A stretch of DNA of 64,000 bases from Ophiostoma sp. CBS 140.51 (lineage: Eukaryota > Ascomycota > Sordariomycetes > Ophiostomatales > Ophiostomataceae). The translations under genes and the position numbers were made by a program. Under the pieces are notes generated by a model. The model was not told the DNA's origin. It was given only the letters and a program-made list of their open reading frames with translations, and made no database searches. The stretch spans positions 1 through 64,000 of the forward strand of contig JANSLP010000016.1 in NCBI GenBank assembly GCA_029298735.1, written 5' to 3'. Shown here in pieces: positions 23,198 to 34,745 of this stretch; the stretch's first letter is position 1, and each line of letters opens with the position of its first letter.

Positions 23198-26100
23198 TTT
23201 GATGTGTGGAGGTGTAGGTGTAGGTGTAGGTGTGGTTATGAAACAAAGAAGAGAGACAAGAAGAGAGACAAGAAGAAGAGATGGAGTTGTAGAGTGTTTT
23301 GAGGTTGTAGAAAAGAGGAGTTGAAGATGTTGTTAATGATGATGAAAAAAGAAGGGTCGAAGAAAGGGAGAAACACTCGATATATATATGTGAATGAGGT
23401 TGAGTTTGGATGTATGTTAAATGTGTGTTCGGGTGTGTAAATGTGTAAGTGGATGGCAGAAGACGGCAACGAGAAGTGTGCGTGGTCGATGTGACGTAGT
23501 GAACGGGGAACGGGGGAGGCGGCTAATACTGTGGAGTAGAGCTTATACGAACGAAAGAGAAAAAATAGACGAAGTAGAAAGTAAACGATGCGGCAAGGAA
23601 GAAAAGGTACGGAGATGGAAAGAGATGGCAAGCAAAGCTAAAAAGTCAAAGCTTATTCTGGGAAACCCGGTTTTCGAGAAAGTCGTGTCTCGTGTTTTCT
23701 TTCTTCTTCACAAGTAGTGAGACATATGCTGCAGAGAGGTGAAAGAGAGAAAAAGAAAAAGAGACAACCTCGCAAGGTACAACAGACTAACGTCCTGACT
23801 ACCGGAATCGTGGATCTCGGGTCTTGGCGTTTGCGGACATGTGCATGCGTAGTGTGTAGTGTGCAGTGTCTGAGTGTTCTTGTCTCTCTTTCTTTTTTTA
23901 CCTCAAGGTCTCCCTAACATCGCCCTTCTCCCTCAGAATATCCCTCTTCAGCTCAATTGCTCCCTGGCGAAATGCATCGTTACGCAGCCCTATTTTTGGA
24001 CGACCCCTAAGTATGGAGTACATGAGCTCGTGTTTTCTCTGATCAGCGGAAGAACAATGTCACTGTACTCTTATTATTACGTTTATTTCAGTCCGCCTTT
24101 TTGGTTGAATATTCCTGTTTTTCTTCTCGTGTTGACACTCACCAGTCGATGCTTCTCCGCTGTCCTGCCCTGCTGCCCTGCCATTTTGACGCCTGACTGG
24201 CTGCCCTGTCGCCCACTGCCGACCTTAGTAGTGGCCTCTGCCGATCGGCCCTAAAACCGTGTCGATCTGCTGTTCTTGCCCCACACTAGCCAACGACAGC
24301 GTCCACTGTATGTACCAAATAGGCCAAATAGGCCGCCGACAAACAGGCCTGTACTTCATCAGAGTTCACTACCTGTAGGCGTCCGTCAATCTTGGTGCTG
24401 GCAGCTAGTTTTCCTTTTTGCTGTTTCTTTTTTTAGCCGTCCTTCTTTCCCGTCCTCTTTCCCGTCGATTGTTCTATTCTTCTTTCCAGTCTTCTCTGCA
24501 TTTCACCGACGGCCTGTCGCGTCCCTGCTCTCTTTCTGTCGTGCAACGTGCAAGCCACGAGGAGCTGAAGGCAGTGATTCCATTACTGTCTGTACTTGTA
24601 AACTCGGTGCCTGTTACTCCAGCACAGCCTTCTCCCACTACAGCGGCCCATCCGACGTCGTCGCACCTGTACTCTCTCCTCCACCTCGTATTAAAACCTG
24701 AATCAACCTGGATAATAGTGTCGATAGCACAAAGAGGTACGGCTGTACATGCCTGCCCGACGGCAAACCGAGCAAACCTCGTGATCGCGAGAAATAAGTG
24801 CACACAAACTTGCAGGGGCAAGATGCTGGGACAGCTGTACCCGAGGCCCCGACAATGCACTAAAATACAGTGCCATTGGTGCGCATTCTCGCAGCCCGCT
24901 ACCCCCACAGCCTCACCCAATTGCCCCCCATAAGGTCCGCCAGTGAACGCGCCAACCGCCAACCCGCCAAAACTCCATAAACATCGTCAGCCAAGACTTT
25001 GTCGACGTCTCCCACCTCGTATTAGCAGCCGATCTCTCTTTTTGTCCTCCTCGCTTTCGCTCGCTCTCACACCCTGAAAGTCTTGTCCTACATCACTGTC
25101 CGATTCATTGTCCGTTCATTTGTCCGCTGAGCCACAAAGACGGGCCGCGACATCCTGCCGTCTTCCGCCCGCCGGTACACTTCTGCAGAGTACACTTTCA
25201 ATGCATGACAACGTGTGATGAAAAAGTACTGCGAGAGTGTGGGCAAGGGTCCACGACTATGCAAAGTAGGTTGATGTGATGAAGAAGAGCAGGGTGGTTG
25301 CTTGAGTAGACCCTGGATCTGTTGCGGTCCGATTTGCTGGCCACCGAGGCTTGTCCGTCGACTGTCCGTCTCCCACAAGTCTTAGGCCAGGTCCCGGCAT
25401 GACTTGTCGCTCGACCTGTGTTCTATTTTTTGTCCTCTTTCTGTTGTCCTCTTCTCTCCCAGCTCGCCGTCTCGGATTCTTCACCGCTTGGATCGGGACG
25501 GGCTGTCCGCTGCTGTGTCGTGGTGTACTGTGCCCCCTCATCTAGCAAGCACGCATACTGTTGTGACTGCGTTTTCCAACTCGAACCTAAACACGTCAAG
25601 AGACATCAAAGAGACAAATGCAATGTATACGGGTTTGTGGCGTGCGTGCATTGTGCATTGGTGCCCTTCTCGTGGCATCTTGTGCTTCTTGCCAGATCCA
25701 GGCGGTGAAGTCGTCCGTTGTGCGTTGTGCGTTGTGCATTGTGCGTGCTGTCGACATGGCAGACATGAGGCATCTGCCAACACAACAGCAAGCGTCGCCA
25801 AAACAATGTCCGCATCTGTCCGACTGCGCGATTACAAGGCTCAGACCGTTTCTCCCACTCAGCTGTGTTAATCGACTTGTCGGCTTTGCCCCTGGGCACG
25901 TACTGTTGGTGCTGCTGTGCTTCTTGTTTCATCTGATTCCCGGAGAGCGCCAACACGATCAGTTTCGACTCTTGCACTACTCTGCACTGCTCTGCACTAC
26001 TCTGTAGTCATGGCTTCTCCGGGGAGCTTGTCGAGCTCGTGCAAGACGGGCTCGACGGGCTCGGCGGGCTCTGTTGTATTTTTAGACGTCTCGTCGTTTT

Positions 26101-26434
26101 CTTCATCTTGTCTTCTCCGAATGCTCAGCTTGGACGACCTCTGGTAAATGGCGCTCTCGCTTGTAACGTGTCTCCCGCTCGGCAGGATAAAGTCGGAGAA
26201 AAAGAGACGACAAAACGTACAAGAGTAACCGGGTTGAGGGGCAAGAGTGCGAGTCGTGGACTGTACAAGTTGAAAAAAAGGTCAAAGTGGACGGCTACCT
26301 CTTTTTATTGACAGCTTTTAATATCGAGTCAATGACTTATCACCACCAGCTTTCCTTCCCGGCTTGATGACAGTATATGAACTCGTGCAGCCTCACCAGC
26401 GATTCTTGTCACCGAGGTCAAGAAGCTTTGATTT

Positions 26435-26595
26435 CGATAAAGATAAGATCAAGCTCCATCCTCTCGTCGGAGAATTGATACGATAGAGGCGAGATCGATA
26501 AAGACAACGAGAATAGACATAGCCTCCAAGTAGCTCTCTTATCCTCTCATCTTCTTCTTCTTATCACTCGATAAAGGTAGGAATGTTGACGATAA
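26435..26595. promoter_or_regulatory. Cluster of seven HGATAR (GATA-factor) sites
   Basis: HGATAR motifs lie at 26435, 26441, 26481, 26496, 26569 and 26590 on the plus strand and at 26561-26566 on the minus strand. AreA/Nit2-type GATA factors bind such sites to activate nitrogen-catabolic genes. The cluster is about 1.2 kb upstream of the arginase ATG with no gene between. The link to arginase is inference. Confidence 0.45.
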
Positions 26596-27000
26596 AAGAC
26601 GGTGTAATCAATCGTGCGTTTCTGTGTACCGTCCGCGTCAAGTCTTATCCATCTGGTTCTGATTTACGTAAAGAGAGGAGGAAAGGAAGGAAAAAGGAAG
26701 TGTTCTGGCGGTGGAGCCCAGGCCACGGGACTTTGCGGACGGCAGATAGAGGCGCTGGGGCACGGGACTTTGCTGCACGTGACGCAGCCACCCCTCGATT
26801 TGCCCGCTGAACCCTCCCTATCCGACGGTAAGCGGCCGTGAGCCTACGTCAGAGTGAGGGAAGGGAATGCAAACTTGCACAGATGCACGAAATGCAAGCA
26901 TAACAAATCACCGCACATGCGCACATCCTTTCTCATGGTACAGCCACTCAGAATCGTCGCCCAGAGCAGCCCTCCACTTGAAAGGCATCCTCCAGGTTGC

Positions 27001-27170
27001 ACCTTCACTTAGGGGTATAGCCTCGCAGCACGACCATCGGCATACCTTCACTTAGGGGTCTAGCCTTGTCCACGGTCGTGGAGCCAGTGCTGTCCTTTTT
27101 TGCGTGGATTCGTGCGCATTTGCCTGCGCCTTTTCTGGCCATCGGCACACCTGCACTTAGGGGTATAGCT
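27001..27170 (+). repeat. Three-copy dispersed repeat ACCTTCACTTAGGGGTATAGCC
   Basis: Copies lie at 27001-27022, 27044-27065 and 27149-27170. Copies 2 and 3 share a longer 32-nt unit beginning CCATCGGCA. Every copy carries AGGGG, the stress-response-element core. All are in direct orientation about 600-770 bp upstream of the arginase start. Confidence 0.85.
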
Positions 27171-27770
27171 CCAATCTTGTGACCCAAGCTCTATCAGTGA
27201 AAAACGCCAGCCAACACGTCCTGATTGCTCCTGATTGCTCTTATTTTACCTAATTGGCGGGGCCAAGCGAACCAGGTCCCAGGCAAATCCCAGGCTTTTA
27301 CACTCTTTTTACGAGACATTTTGGTCGATTCTCCCTTGTCTTCCTCATTGATAAGATTGGGGGGACAGAAAAGGGTGTCAGAAAAGGGTCAGCAGGACAG
27401 TCTCCAAACCAAAGACTGTAGAAACCGAAACAATGGAGGAACGACAAAGACATGTATAAAAGGGAGGACGACCTCTTTCTCGAGGAAAGAAGAAAAGCTA
27501 CGGTGTTCAATCCCATCTCCAATTCAAATCACTTGCTTCCTTCTTAGCTTCTTAGTGAAGCTCTCTCCCCACTAGTTTACTCCGATCGCTCCTGCCCCTG
27601 CTGAAAAGTGCCGGCGATAACAAGCGACGTCACATAGCTACCGGATTTGGAACAACAACACAGACATCCTTACTGAGAGTTGATTTTAGACACCAATACT
27701 GTTGATCTTGTGTTTTTCACTTCCAACTACCCTCTTCTTTACTTCTTTCCTCTTTTTCACGTCCCTTACA

Positions 27771-28822
27771 ATGACGACCAACGGCAACATGACTACCTCC
27801 ATGGTCAAGCCAAAGTTTCTCGACAGCCAGTCCGACCTGGGCGTTGTCGCAGTCGGTTTCTCTGGTGGCCAGGTGTGTACCTCCTCTCCACCTCTTTTTG
27901 ATCACCGCTAACAAGGTAGTGCAAACCCGGTGTCGACGCTGCCCCCTCTGCCCTCATCGAGTCCGGCCTCCTCGCCCAGCTCCACGACGAGCTCGGCTAC
28001 AACTTGCACGGCGACGACAAGGTACACCTGTACACCGATCTGGTCCCCAAGATCGACCCAGACTACCGGGGCATGAAGAACCCGCGCGCCGTCTCAGCCG
28101 TCACCGAACGCATCGCCGAGCAGGTCTACGCCCATTCGAGAGAGGGCCGTCTGACGCTCACGCTCGGCGGCGACCACTCCATCGCCATTGGCACCATTGC
28201 CGGCACCGCCAAGGCCACCCGCGAACGCCTGGGGGCTCGCGGCGAAATGGCCGTCATCTGGGTCGACGCGCATGCCGACATCAACACCCCCGAGACCAGC
28301 GGCAGCGGCAACGTGCACGGTATGCCGGTGGCGTTTCTCACCGGGATTGCCTCCGACAAGAACAAGGACTATTTCGGCTGGCTCGGCCCCGAGCACAGAC
28401 TGAGCACCACAAAGCTGGTCTATATTGGCCTCCGCGACGTCGACGCGGGCGAGAAGCGCATTCTGCGCGAAAACGGCATCAAGGCGTTCAGCATGTTTGA
28501 CATTGACAAGCACGGCATTGGCCGCGTCATGGAGATGGCGCTGGCGCACATTGGCACGGACACGCCCATCCACCTGTCGTTTGACGTGGACGCGCTCGAC
28601 CCGATGTGGGCGCCGTCGACAGGCACGCCCGTCCGTGGCGGTTTGACGTTGCGGGAAGGCGATTTCATCTGCGAGTGCGTCCACGAGACGGGCCAGCTGA
28701 TTGCCGTGGACCTGGTCGAGGTGAACCCGAGCCTAGCGCCCGAGCAAGAGATGGGCGCGCACGAGACGGTGCGGGCGGGCTGTTCGCTGGTGCGCTGTGC
28801 TCTGGGAGAGTCTCTGTTATAG
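27771..28822 (+). CDS. CAR1: Arginase, two exons
   Basis: Arginase hydrolyses arginine to ornithine and urea, the first step of arginine use as a nitrogen source; it is a cytosolic manganese enzyme. Exon 1 (27771-27872) codes 34 residues ending FSGGQ. A 47-nt intron (27873-27919, GTGTGT...TAG, GCTAAC at 27907) joins in frame to exon 2 (27920-28822), giving 334 aa, normal for the family. The ureohydrolase motifs are intact: GGDHS 117-121, DAHAD 150-154 and SFDVDALDP from 254. The expected Mn ligands H120, D150, H152, D154, D256 and D258 are present, as is the glutamate in DLVEVNP near the C-terminus. Agmatinase is less likely given the overall arginase-type sequence. The GATA sites and AGGGG repeats upstream suggest nitrogen and stress control. 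The gene converges with a J-protein gene 269 bp away. Confidence 0.95.
27873..27919 (+). other. Arginase intron (47 nt)
   Basis: The donor is GTGTGT, the branch site GCTAAC and the acceptor TAG. The distance from branch adenine to acceptor is only about 8 nt. Alternative donors and acceptors nearby shift the frame or create a stop, so this is the only combination that keeps the arginase frame. Confidence 0.85.
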
Positions 28823-29091
28823 GAGACACGGGTGCAAGAAAGGGATAGAACGTAACGACGACAACCTAGACAAGAACGGACATGGACTTGGGAACATGGG
28901 TTAATGACACAATAATTGGGAATGGGAATAAATAGGATTAAACTAAAGTTTACACAAGATGGTCCATATCGTGAATATGATAAAATGCAGTCGTACATTT
29001 GAGAGTCATGAAGCCAACCGGAACGCCGTAATATGAATGGAGAATGTACAATGAGCTCTATAATATGTTCGTCGAAGCAGCCACTGCTGCC

Positions 29092-30102
29092 TTAGTTCTC
29101 ACGCCGCCGCTCGGCCGCCTGCGCCATCAGCCCCGTCTCGTACGTGCTCCAGCCCTCCCGCCGCTCCACAAAGCTGTGCACCCTTCCCTCCCGGCTCAGG
29201 GGTGCAATCGCCTCCTGCTGACTTTGGAGCGTAGACGAGATGGCTGCATGGTTTTCATCCCGCATCGCCAAAATGCTTGCCCCGTTGCTGTTGGCCCGCG
29301 TCATCTGGCCCCAGCCGCCCAGAAAGACCATCACGAGCACAATCACGGCAAACCCGCCATTCGACATAAACTGCTCCGTCTGTTTGGCCGTCGAGTCGTC
29401 TCCCGACGCACCACCGCCATTCTCCTGCCGCCATCGCTCCCAGTCCTCCCATGTCGCATTGTAGGCTGCACTGCCTTTCCGTTGGCGCCACATCCGGTCC
29501 TGTTGTCGGCCGTACGCCGACGCCTCGGCTGACCGGTTCTGGTCCCGCGCGGTCCACCCCTGGCCGTACAAATCATACATGCGGCGGCGGCCGGTATGAC
29601 TCAAAATGTCGTTGGCCGCGACAATCAGCCGGTAGCGTTCGAGACGGACGGCTGCAGACAGTCCCTTCAAATGTTCTGGCGCGCAGTGGTGCATGTCCGG
29701 GTGGTACTGTTTGGCGAGGGCATAGAAGCGTTTCTTTTGGTACGTGGCGGTCTTGTGTTGGCCGAAAATCTCGTAGGGAGTCGGGTTGGGGGACGCGGGC
29801 CAGGTATGGTGGGCAATGTTGTTGCTGTCGGAGTGGTGGCCACTATCGCGAGATCGGCCGTGCAGAAAGCCGTCATCGTGGACAGCCGTGGCATATGTTC
29901 GGGCGGGTGTCGGGCGCTGAACGAGTGGGCATGCCTCCGACCGAAGGGCTTGCCGTCGAGAAAATGGCCTTGAGGAAAATGTTCGTGATATCGGCCGTGA
30001 TAGGAGTGCTGATGGTGGCGCCACTGCCCGTCTTGAAGATCGCGTCAGGGCGAGTCTGGCACAGCAGGGACACGCGCCCATGTTGGGTGTTCGGACGATC
30101 AT
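29092..30102 (-). CDS. Mitochondrial J-domain protein with one membrane segment
   Basis: This is a 336-aa intronless protein. The N-terminus (about 1-70) is rich in Arg, Ser and Ala with almost no acidic residues (ISRTFSSRPFSRR), a clear mitochondrial presequence. A J domain follows at about residues 107-180 (NPTPYEIFG...RRRMYDLYG) with HPD at 134-136. A single hydrophobic helix lies at about 249-264, and a polar tail completes the protein. No Gly/Phe-rich or zinc-finger region is present, so it is a class C Hsp40. It is probably anchored in the inner mitochondrial membrane and recruits mitochondrial Hsp70; which face the J domain occupies cannot be read from sequence. A second in-frame ATG (residue 8, MGACPCC) is an alternative start. 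Confidence 0.85.
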   Translation of the reverse strand: MIVRTPNMGACPCCARLALTRSSRRAVAPPSALLSRPISRTFSSRPFSRRQALRSEACPLVQRPTPARTYATAVHDDGFLHGRSRDSGHHSDSNNIAHHTWPASPNPTPYEIFGQHKTATYQKKRFYALAKQYHPDMHHCAPEHLKGLSAAVRLERYRLIVAANDILSHTGRRRMYDLYGQGWTARDQNRSAEASAYGRQQDRMWRQRKGSAAYNATWEDWERWRQENGGGASGDDSTAKQTEQFMSNGGFAVIVLVMVFLGGWGQMTRANSNGASILAMRDENHAAISSTLQSQQEAIAPLSREGRVHSFVERREGWSTYETGLMAQAAERRREN

Positions 30103-31422
30103 GTCGTGTGAATATGTTTAGAAAGTCGAGAACCAGCCTCAGGATGCAAAGGAAACGTCCATCACATCCAATCGTCTCAATCAATTGAATCGTCAGACGA
30201 TAAGAAAAGCAGTGACGACTCCTTCCGAAACGGACTGTGTATATCCATATCCATCTCAGGGCACGTGCAGCCTGTCGAACGGCCGCCCCTCTTACCGTCA
30301 TTGCCGCCTCTTGCCACTGCATGACTGCCAATGCCCGCCCAAGACGGTTTAGCCCCTCCCGCCTCCAGCGTCCAAGCTCCCTGGAACATGAACACCCTGG
30401 CGCCTTCCACTGCAAAACCCCAGCCGGACAAGTCTCTCCACAAATTCACGTGCCACTACTCCCCTGCCTTTTCAATTGACCGCTTTCTCCAGCGCACACC
30501 GGGCATCCTAGGGATCGTCTTTTTGGGACCTCAGACCTTTTCCGCTCTTTCCTTGTAGTCTGCTGAAAACTGGAGAGCCGAAAAACACACATCCCTCCCT
30601 TGAGCCTCCACTTCACACCTTCTCTCTTTACCTCTTTACCTCTCTTCACCACAACCACAACACAACCACATAAAACCCAAGTCTCAAAAACAACCATTGT
30701 GATTTCGCCTTTGGACCGAAATCGATCAAAACAGCATCCACGCATCTCACTCTCCAATCTACTGTGCTTTTTAGCCTCCGTCGCCCTCAATCCACCGCGG
30801 CGTCGCACTCCTCGAAAAACGAAAAAGCAGCCAACAAAAGCTTGCCACCGTATCCGCATCTCTTTTTCTCCTCTCAAAAAGGGCCACAAAAAGCCTCGCG
30901 ATACCCCTCCCTTCCCTCGCCTCTCTCTTGAGCTCGACCACTGCCAATCTTGACTTTCCCCTTCCCCTCTTCCTCTACGATACTCCTGACTTTCGTCGAC
31001 GCGATCGAGATACCTTTCTACCTCTCTTCTTCTCTCTACCTCTATCCAGACGACATTGACCGAACACCGGTCTCTCCCTTGACGATCAAAAACGAAAACC
31101 AGCTGAGCTGAACGCAAACAACAGCTCCGAAATCTTGACGAAATCACCAAAAAGAAACTACAATCCTTGCTCCACGACATACCTTGACGACTGTCTTCTT
31201 GATCGAAGACTAATTAGCAATCGACACCTTCCTACCAAACCCCTCCCTCCTCTCCCTTGACGACTACCAAGACCCTCCAGTCGTAACGATCAATACCACA
31301 CACTCTTTCTTCTGACGACCGCTCGACAAGACTACGTTTCCTTGTCTTGAGCGAACTTCTCCTCTTCTACACTATATACCACCGCCCACCACCCTCTTTC
31401 CCACACAACCCACACGACCACA
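30103..31422. promoter_or_regulatory. Divergent promoter between mitochondrial J-protein and DHH1
   Basis: This 1.3-kb spacer separates two divergently transcribed genes. A palindromic GGCACGTGC (E-box, about 30256) lies near the J-protein side. The DHH1 side (30600-31420) is very C- and pyrimidine-rich on the plus strand, as in long fungal 5' leaders, with a TATATA-like element close to the DHH1 ATG (about 31373). No convincing gene lies within. Confidence 0.45.
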
Positions 31423-32927
31423 ATGAGCGACAGCCTCGTTGATAAGTTAAAGGCGGCTACGTTAACTGATGGCGCGGCAGCAAAGAAGAATGACGACTGG
31501 AAGCAGAACCTGAACCTGCCGCAGCGTGACAACCGGCAGCAGACCGAAGACGTCACAAACACAAAGGGCCTCGAGTTTGAGGACTTTGGCATTAAACGCG
31601 AGCTGCTCATGGGCATCTTCGAGGCTGGCTTTGAGAAGCCTTCCCCCATCCAGGAAGAGAGCATCCCCGTCGCCCTCACTGGCCGCGACATATTGGCTCG
31701 CGCCAAGAACGGCACGGGCAAGACGGCCGCCTTTGTCATCCCCGCCCTCGAAAAGATCAACCCCAAAATCTCCAAAATCCAATGCCTCATCCTAGTCCCC
31801 ACGCGCGAGCTGGCCATGCAAACGTCCCAGGTCTGCAAAACCCTGGGCAAGCACCTCAACCTCAACGTCATGGTCACAACCGGTGGCACAGGCTTGCGCG
31901 ACGACATTGTCCGTCTGCAGGAGGCCGTCCATATCGTGGTCGGCACACCCGGACGTATCCTCGATCTCGCTAGCAAGGGCGTCGCGGACCTGAGCGAGTG
32001 TCCCATGTTCATCATGGACGAGGCCGACAAACTGCTATCGCAAGAGTTTACGCCCGTCATTGAGCAGCTCCTGCAGTTCCACCCCAAGGACCGCCAGGTC
32101 ATGCTGTTCTCGGCCACGTTCCCGCTGTCGGTCAAGGATTTCTCGGACAAGAACATGTCCTCGCCCTACGAGATCAACCTGATGGACGAGCTGACACTGC
32201 GCGGTATCACCCAGTACTATGCTTTCGTCGAGGAGCGCCAAAAGGTGCACTGCCTCAACACTTTGTTCAGCAAGCTCCAGATCAACCAGTCCATTATTTT
32301 CTGTAACTCGACCAACCGTGTCGAGCTGCTCGCGAAAAAGATTACCGAGCTGGGCTACTCCTGCTTTTATTCGCACGCCAAGATGGCCCAGCAGGCCCGC
32401 AACCGCGTCTTCCACGACTTCCGCAACGGCGTCTGCCGCAACCTGGTGTGTTCCGATCTGCTGACGCGCGGTATCGATATCCAGGCCGTCAATGTCGTCA
32501 TCAACTTTGACTTCCCCAAGAACGCCGAGACCTACTTGCACCGTATCGGTCGTTCCGGCCGTTACGGCCACCTGGGTCTGGCCATCAACCTCATCAACTG
32601 GGAGGACCGTCTGAACCTGTACAACATTGAGCGCGACCTAGGCACCGAGATCCAGGCCATCCCCGCCACCATTGACAAGAGCCTTTATGTGTACGACAGC
32701 CCCGAGAGCATCCCCCGGCCGATTGCCACGCTGGCCCAGCCGGCGCCGCACAAGCAGCAGCACCAGCACCAGCAGCACCAGCAGCAGCACAACAATGCTC
32801 CTCAGCAACAGCAGCAGCCGCAGCAGCCGCCGCAGAACAACGGCCAGGCCATTCAGCAGGGCGCCCTCTTCCAGCAGCACAACCCCTTCCCCGTTGTGCT
32901 GCAGCAGCAGCGGCAACAGCACCAGGG

Positions 32928-32966
<39 letters not shown>

Positions 32967-33249
32967 CGGCCAGGCACAGCCGTCCCTGCCGCAGGCCCAC
33001 GGCGGCTGGCAGCAGCGCGATGGCAACGCCAACGGCGGCCAGCGTGGTAACTACAACAGCGGCCAGCAGCAGAACAACCGCGGCCAGTCGTCGGGTTTCC
33101 GTGGCGGCGGACGCGGCCGCAACAACGGCTACCAGGGCAGTGGTAACAACAACCGCAACAATCAGGGCCAAGGCGGCCAGAACCAGAACGGCGGTGCCCG
33201 TGGTGGCCGCCAGGGCCAGGGCCAGGCAACGCCGCCTGTCCAGCAGTAA
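31423..33249 (+). CDS. DHH1: DEAD-box RNA helicase Dhh1 (DDX6 family)
   Basis: Dhh1 is the cytoplasmic ATP-dependent RNA helicase that represses translation, promotes decapping and nucleates P-bodies. The 608-aa intronless protein has the full DEAD core: Q motif (about 68-82), KNGTGKT (95-101), PTRELA (126-131), TPGRI (175-179), DEAD (199-202), SAT (230-232), and RecA2 with HRIGRSGR (373-380). The N-terminal FEDFGIKRELLMGIFEAGFEKPSPIQ region is diagnostic for Dhh1/DDX6 rather than other DEAD-box proteins. After residue about 430 the tail is Gln/Asn/Gly-rich with histidines, an uninterrupted 12-Gln run and RGG-like GFRGGGRGRNN. This low-complexity tail is a likely driver of condensation. The start MSDSLVDKLK matches the usual Dhh1 N-terminus. 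Confidence 0.95.
32929..32964 (+). repeat. (CAG)12 coding poly-Gln in DHH1
   Basis: Twelve uninterrupted CAG codons lie in the low-complexity C-terminal tail of Dhh1. A pure trinucleotide run is prone to length change. Other CAG runs surround it (for example at 32752-32850). Confidence 0.95.
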
Positions 33250-34745
33250 ACCGGTACTGCGTCGACTACGGTCAACGACCTCCACTTTTCTTCGACTGTA
33301 TATATTTCATTGTTACGACTTTACTCGCATCGCATCATACCTTCTTCATTTCTTCATTTCTCAACGTTCCTTCTGAGATCTCTTGAGACTCTTGTCTTCA
33401 CTGGCATCTCATCCCATTCGACGGCGATATCGTTTCTCTTCACGAAAACAAAAGCAGCAAGCAACCTTTTCTTTCATCGCATTGTCATCCACTGATCTTC
33501 TTTTATCATGTCAGCTTGTTATGATGACTATAAAGAGCATTCCCCAGCTATGCTGCAAGCCGTCGTTTTTTTTTTCTTTTCTTCTTTGTTTCCTTACTCT
33601 TTTTATGTTCTTATCTCTTTTTTCTTGCCACGTCTCTGTTATTGTTCTACAGGAGATACCAGGGGGGTTGGGGTGGGCATGCGAAACTATTGTTTTTTGG
33701 GCGTTATTTGGATCATCCGGGGAGAGGGTTACGTTATGAGGACAATGGGGGGTGTCGGAAGGGGAACGGGATCACTCGGATGAAAAAAGAGGGCATTCGG
33801 CAAGGACGTTCTCCGGGAAAGGCATAGCAGGCGGCGTTTTGACGTGCGACGCTTCCCTTTTCCAAGCCTGTCTTTTCCAATGCTCTCTCGGGCGTTTTTG
33901 GGAGAAAAAAGGACGGGGCGTTGGTATCTTTTTCTTCATTTGGTCATTTCTACGCACTTTCCTTCTACGCAGCTTGTCCTTGTTGACAGGGCACACATCA
34001 TCGGGTCTTTCACCACCACCCTTTGAAAACAGCAAAACACCCTACAAACCGAAAACAACTTTTCGCAGCGCATGAACGATGGGCGGCGGACGATGGACGG
34101 ACGGCAGATGAAAGATGACGGGAGAACGACAGCCAGTCAGAGAAGGTTCTAGGGGACGAGGAGATGAGGAGACGAGGAGACGATGAGAGACTGGTGGTGA
34201 GATGAGACGAAGGACATGTTAGATGATGTCATGAGAAGAGTGGTGGAAGGGGACGAAGGGGACGAGTTGGACAAAAGCAGCCTCTCCAATGAGCGCGCTT
34301 GAACCGAAAAAGAGGAGGAACAAAACCTTTAACAAAAACATCAGAAAACAAAACTCGAAAAATATGGGAGTTGCTGGGGATAAGAGTGCTCTTTCTTACA
34401 GAAAGAGCATCTTTCAGCAAAAACTAGAATAGATCCAAAGGTGTTGTCGCTCAATGGACGCGCCAGACAAAGACAATCAAAATTCGTATCTCTCTCATAC
34501 TTGTTCTTGGCACTTTTTCAACTTGACGTAAATGTGAACCGGATGAATGCCGTAATTGTCGAGACGTAATAACCGGACATTGAACGTAAATGCAGGAACA
34601 ATATGGATCAAAGTAACACGAGCGGGAGAAAAACTCACCTCCATTGAAAACCTGCCCGTTTGTCCGACGTCAACTTGTCAATGGATTTCTTCTGGCATTC
34701 ACAGATGTCTACGATTGGTACATCTACAGTCGTCACATCACAATA
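33250..34745. other. 1.5-kb spacer without a gene
   Basis: A T-rich 3' flank of DHH1 (about 33250-33640) is followed by mixed and then purine-rich sequence (34080-34260, rich in GACGAGGAGAC). The right end is the upstream region of the secreted-protein gene. No open frame has a plausible protein. Confidence 0.5.

Larger units (their letters stand above)
23198..27770. other. 4.6-kb gene-free block upstream of arginase
   Basis: No convincing coding region is seen. The left end, with repeated GTAGGTGTAGGTGT and GAGAGACAAGAA units, is the 5' flank of the AA1-like gene. Further right are short tandem repeats (GTTGTGC at about 25713-25740; CTACTCTGCA at about 25976-26005), a GATA-site cluster (26435-26595), a 22-32-nt repeat present three times (27001-27170), and the pyrimidine-rich leader of the arginase gene. 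Confidence 0.55.

Noticed and set aside
27001..27170. TTAGGG-like units read as telomeric repeats
   Set aside because: Each copy has a single TTAGGGG inside a longer non-telomeric unit, the copies are not in tandem, and single-copy housekeeping genes lie on both sides.
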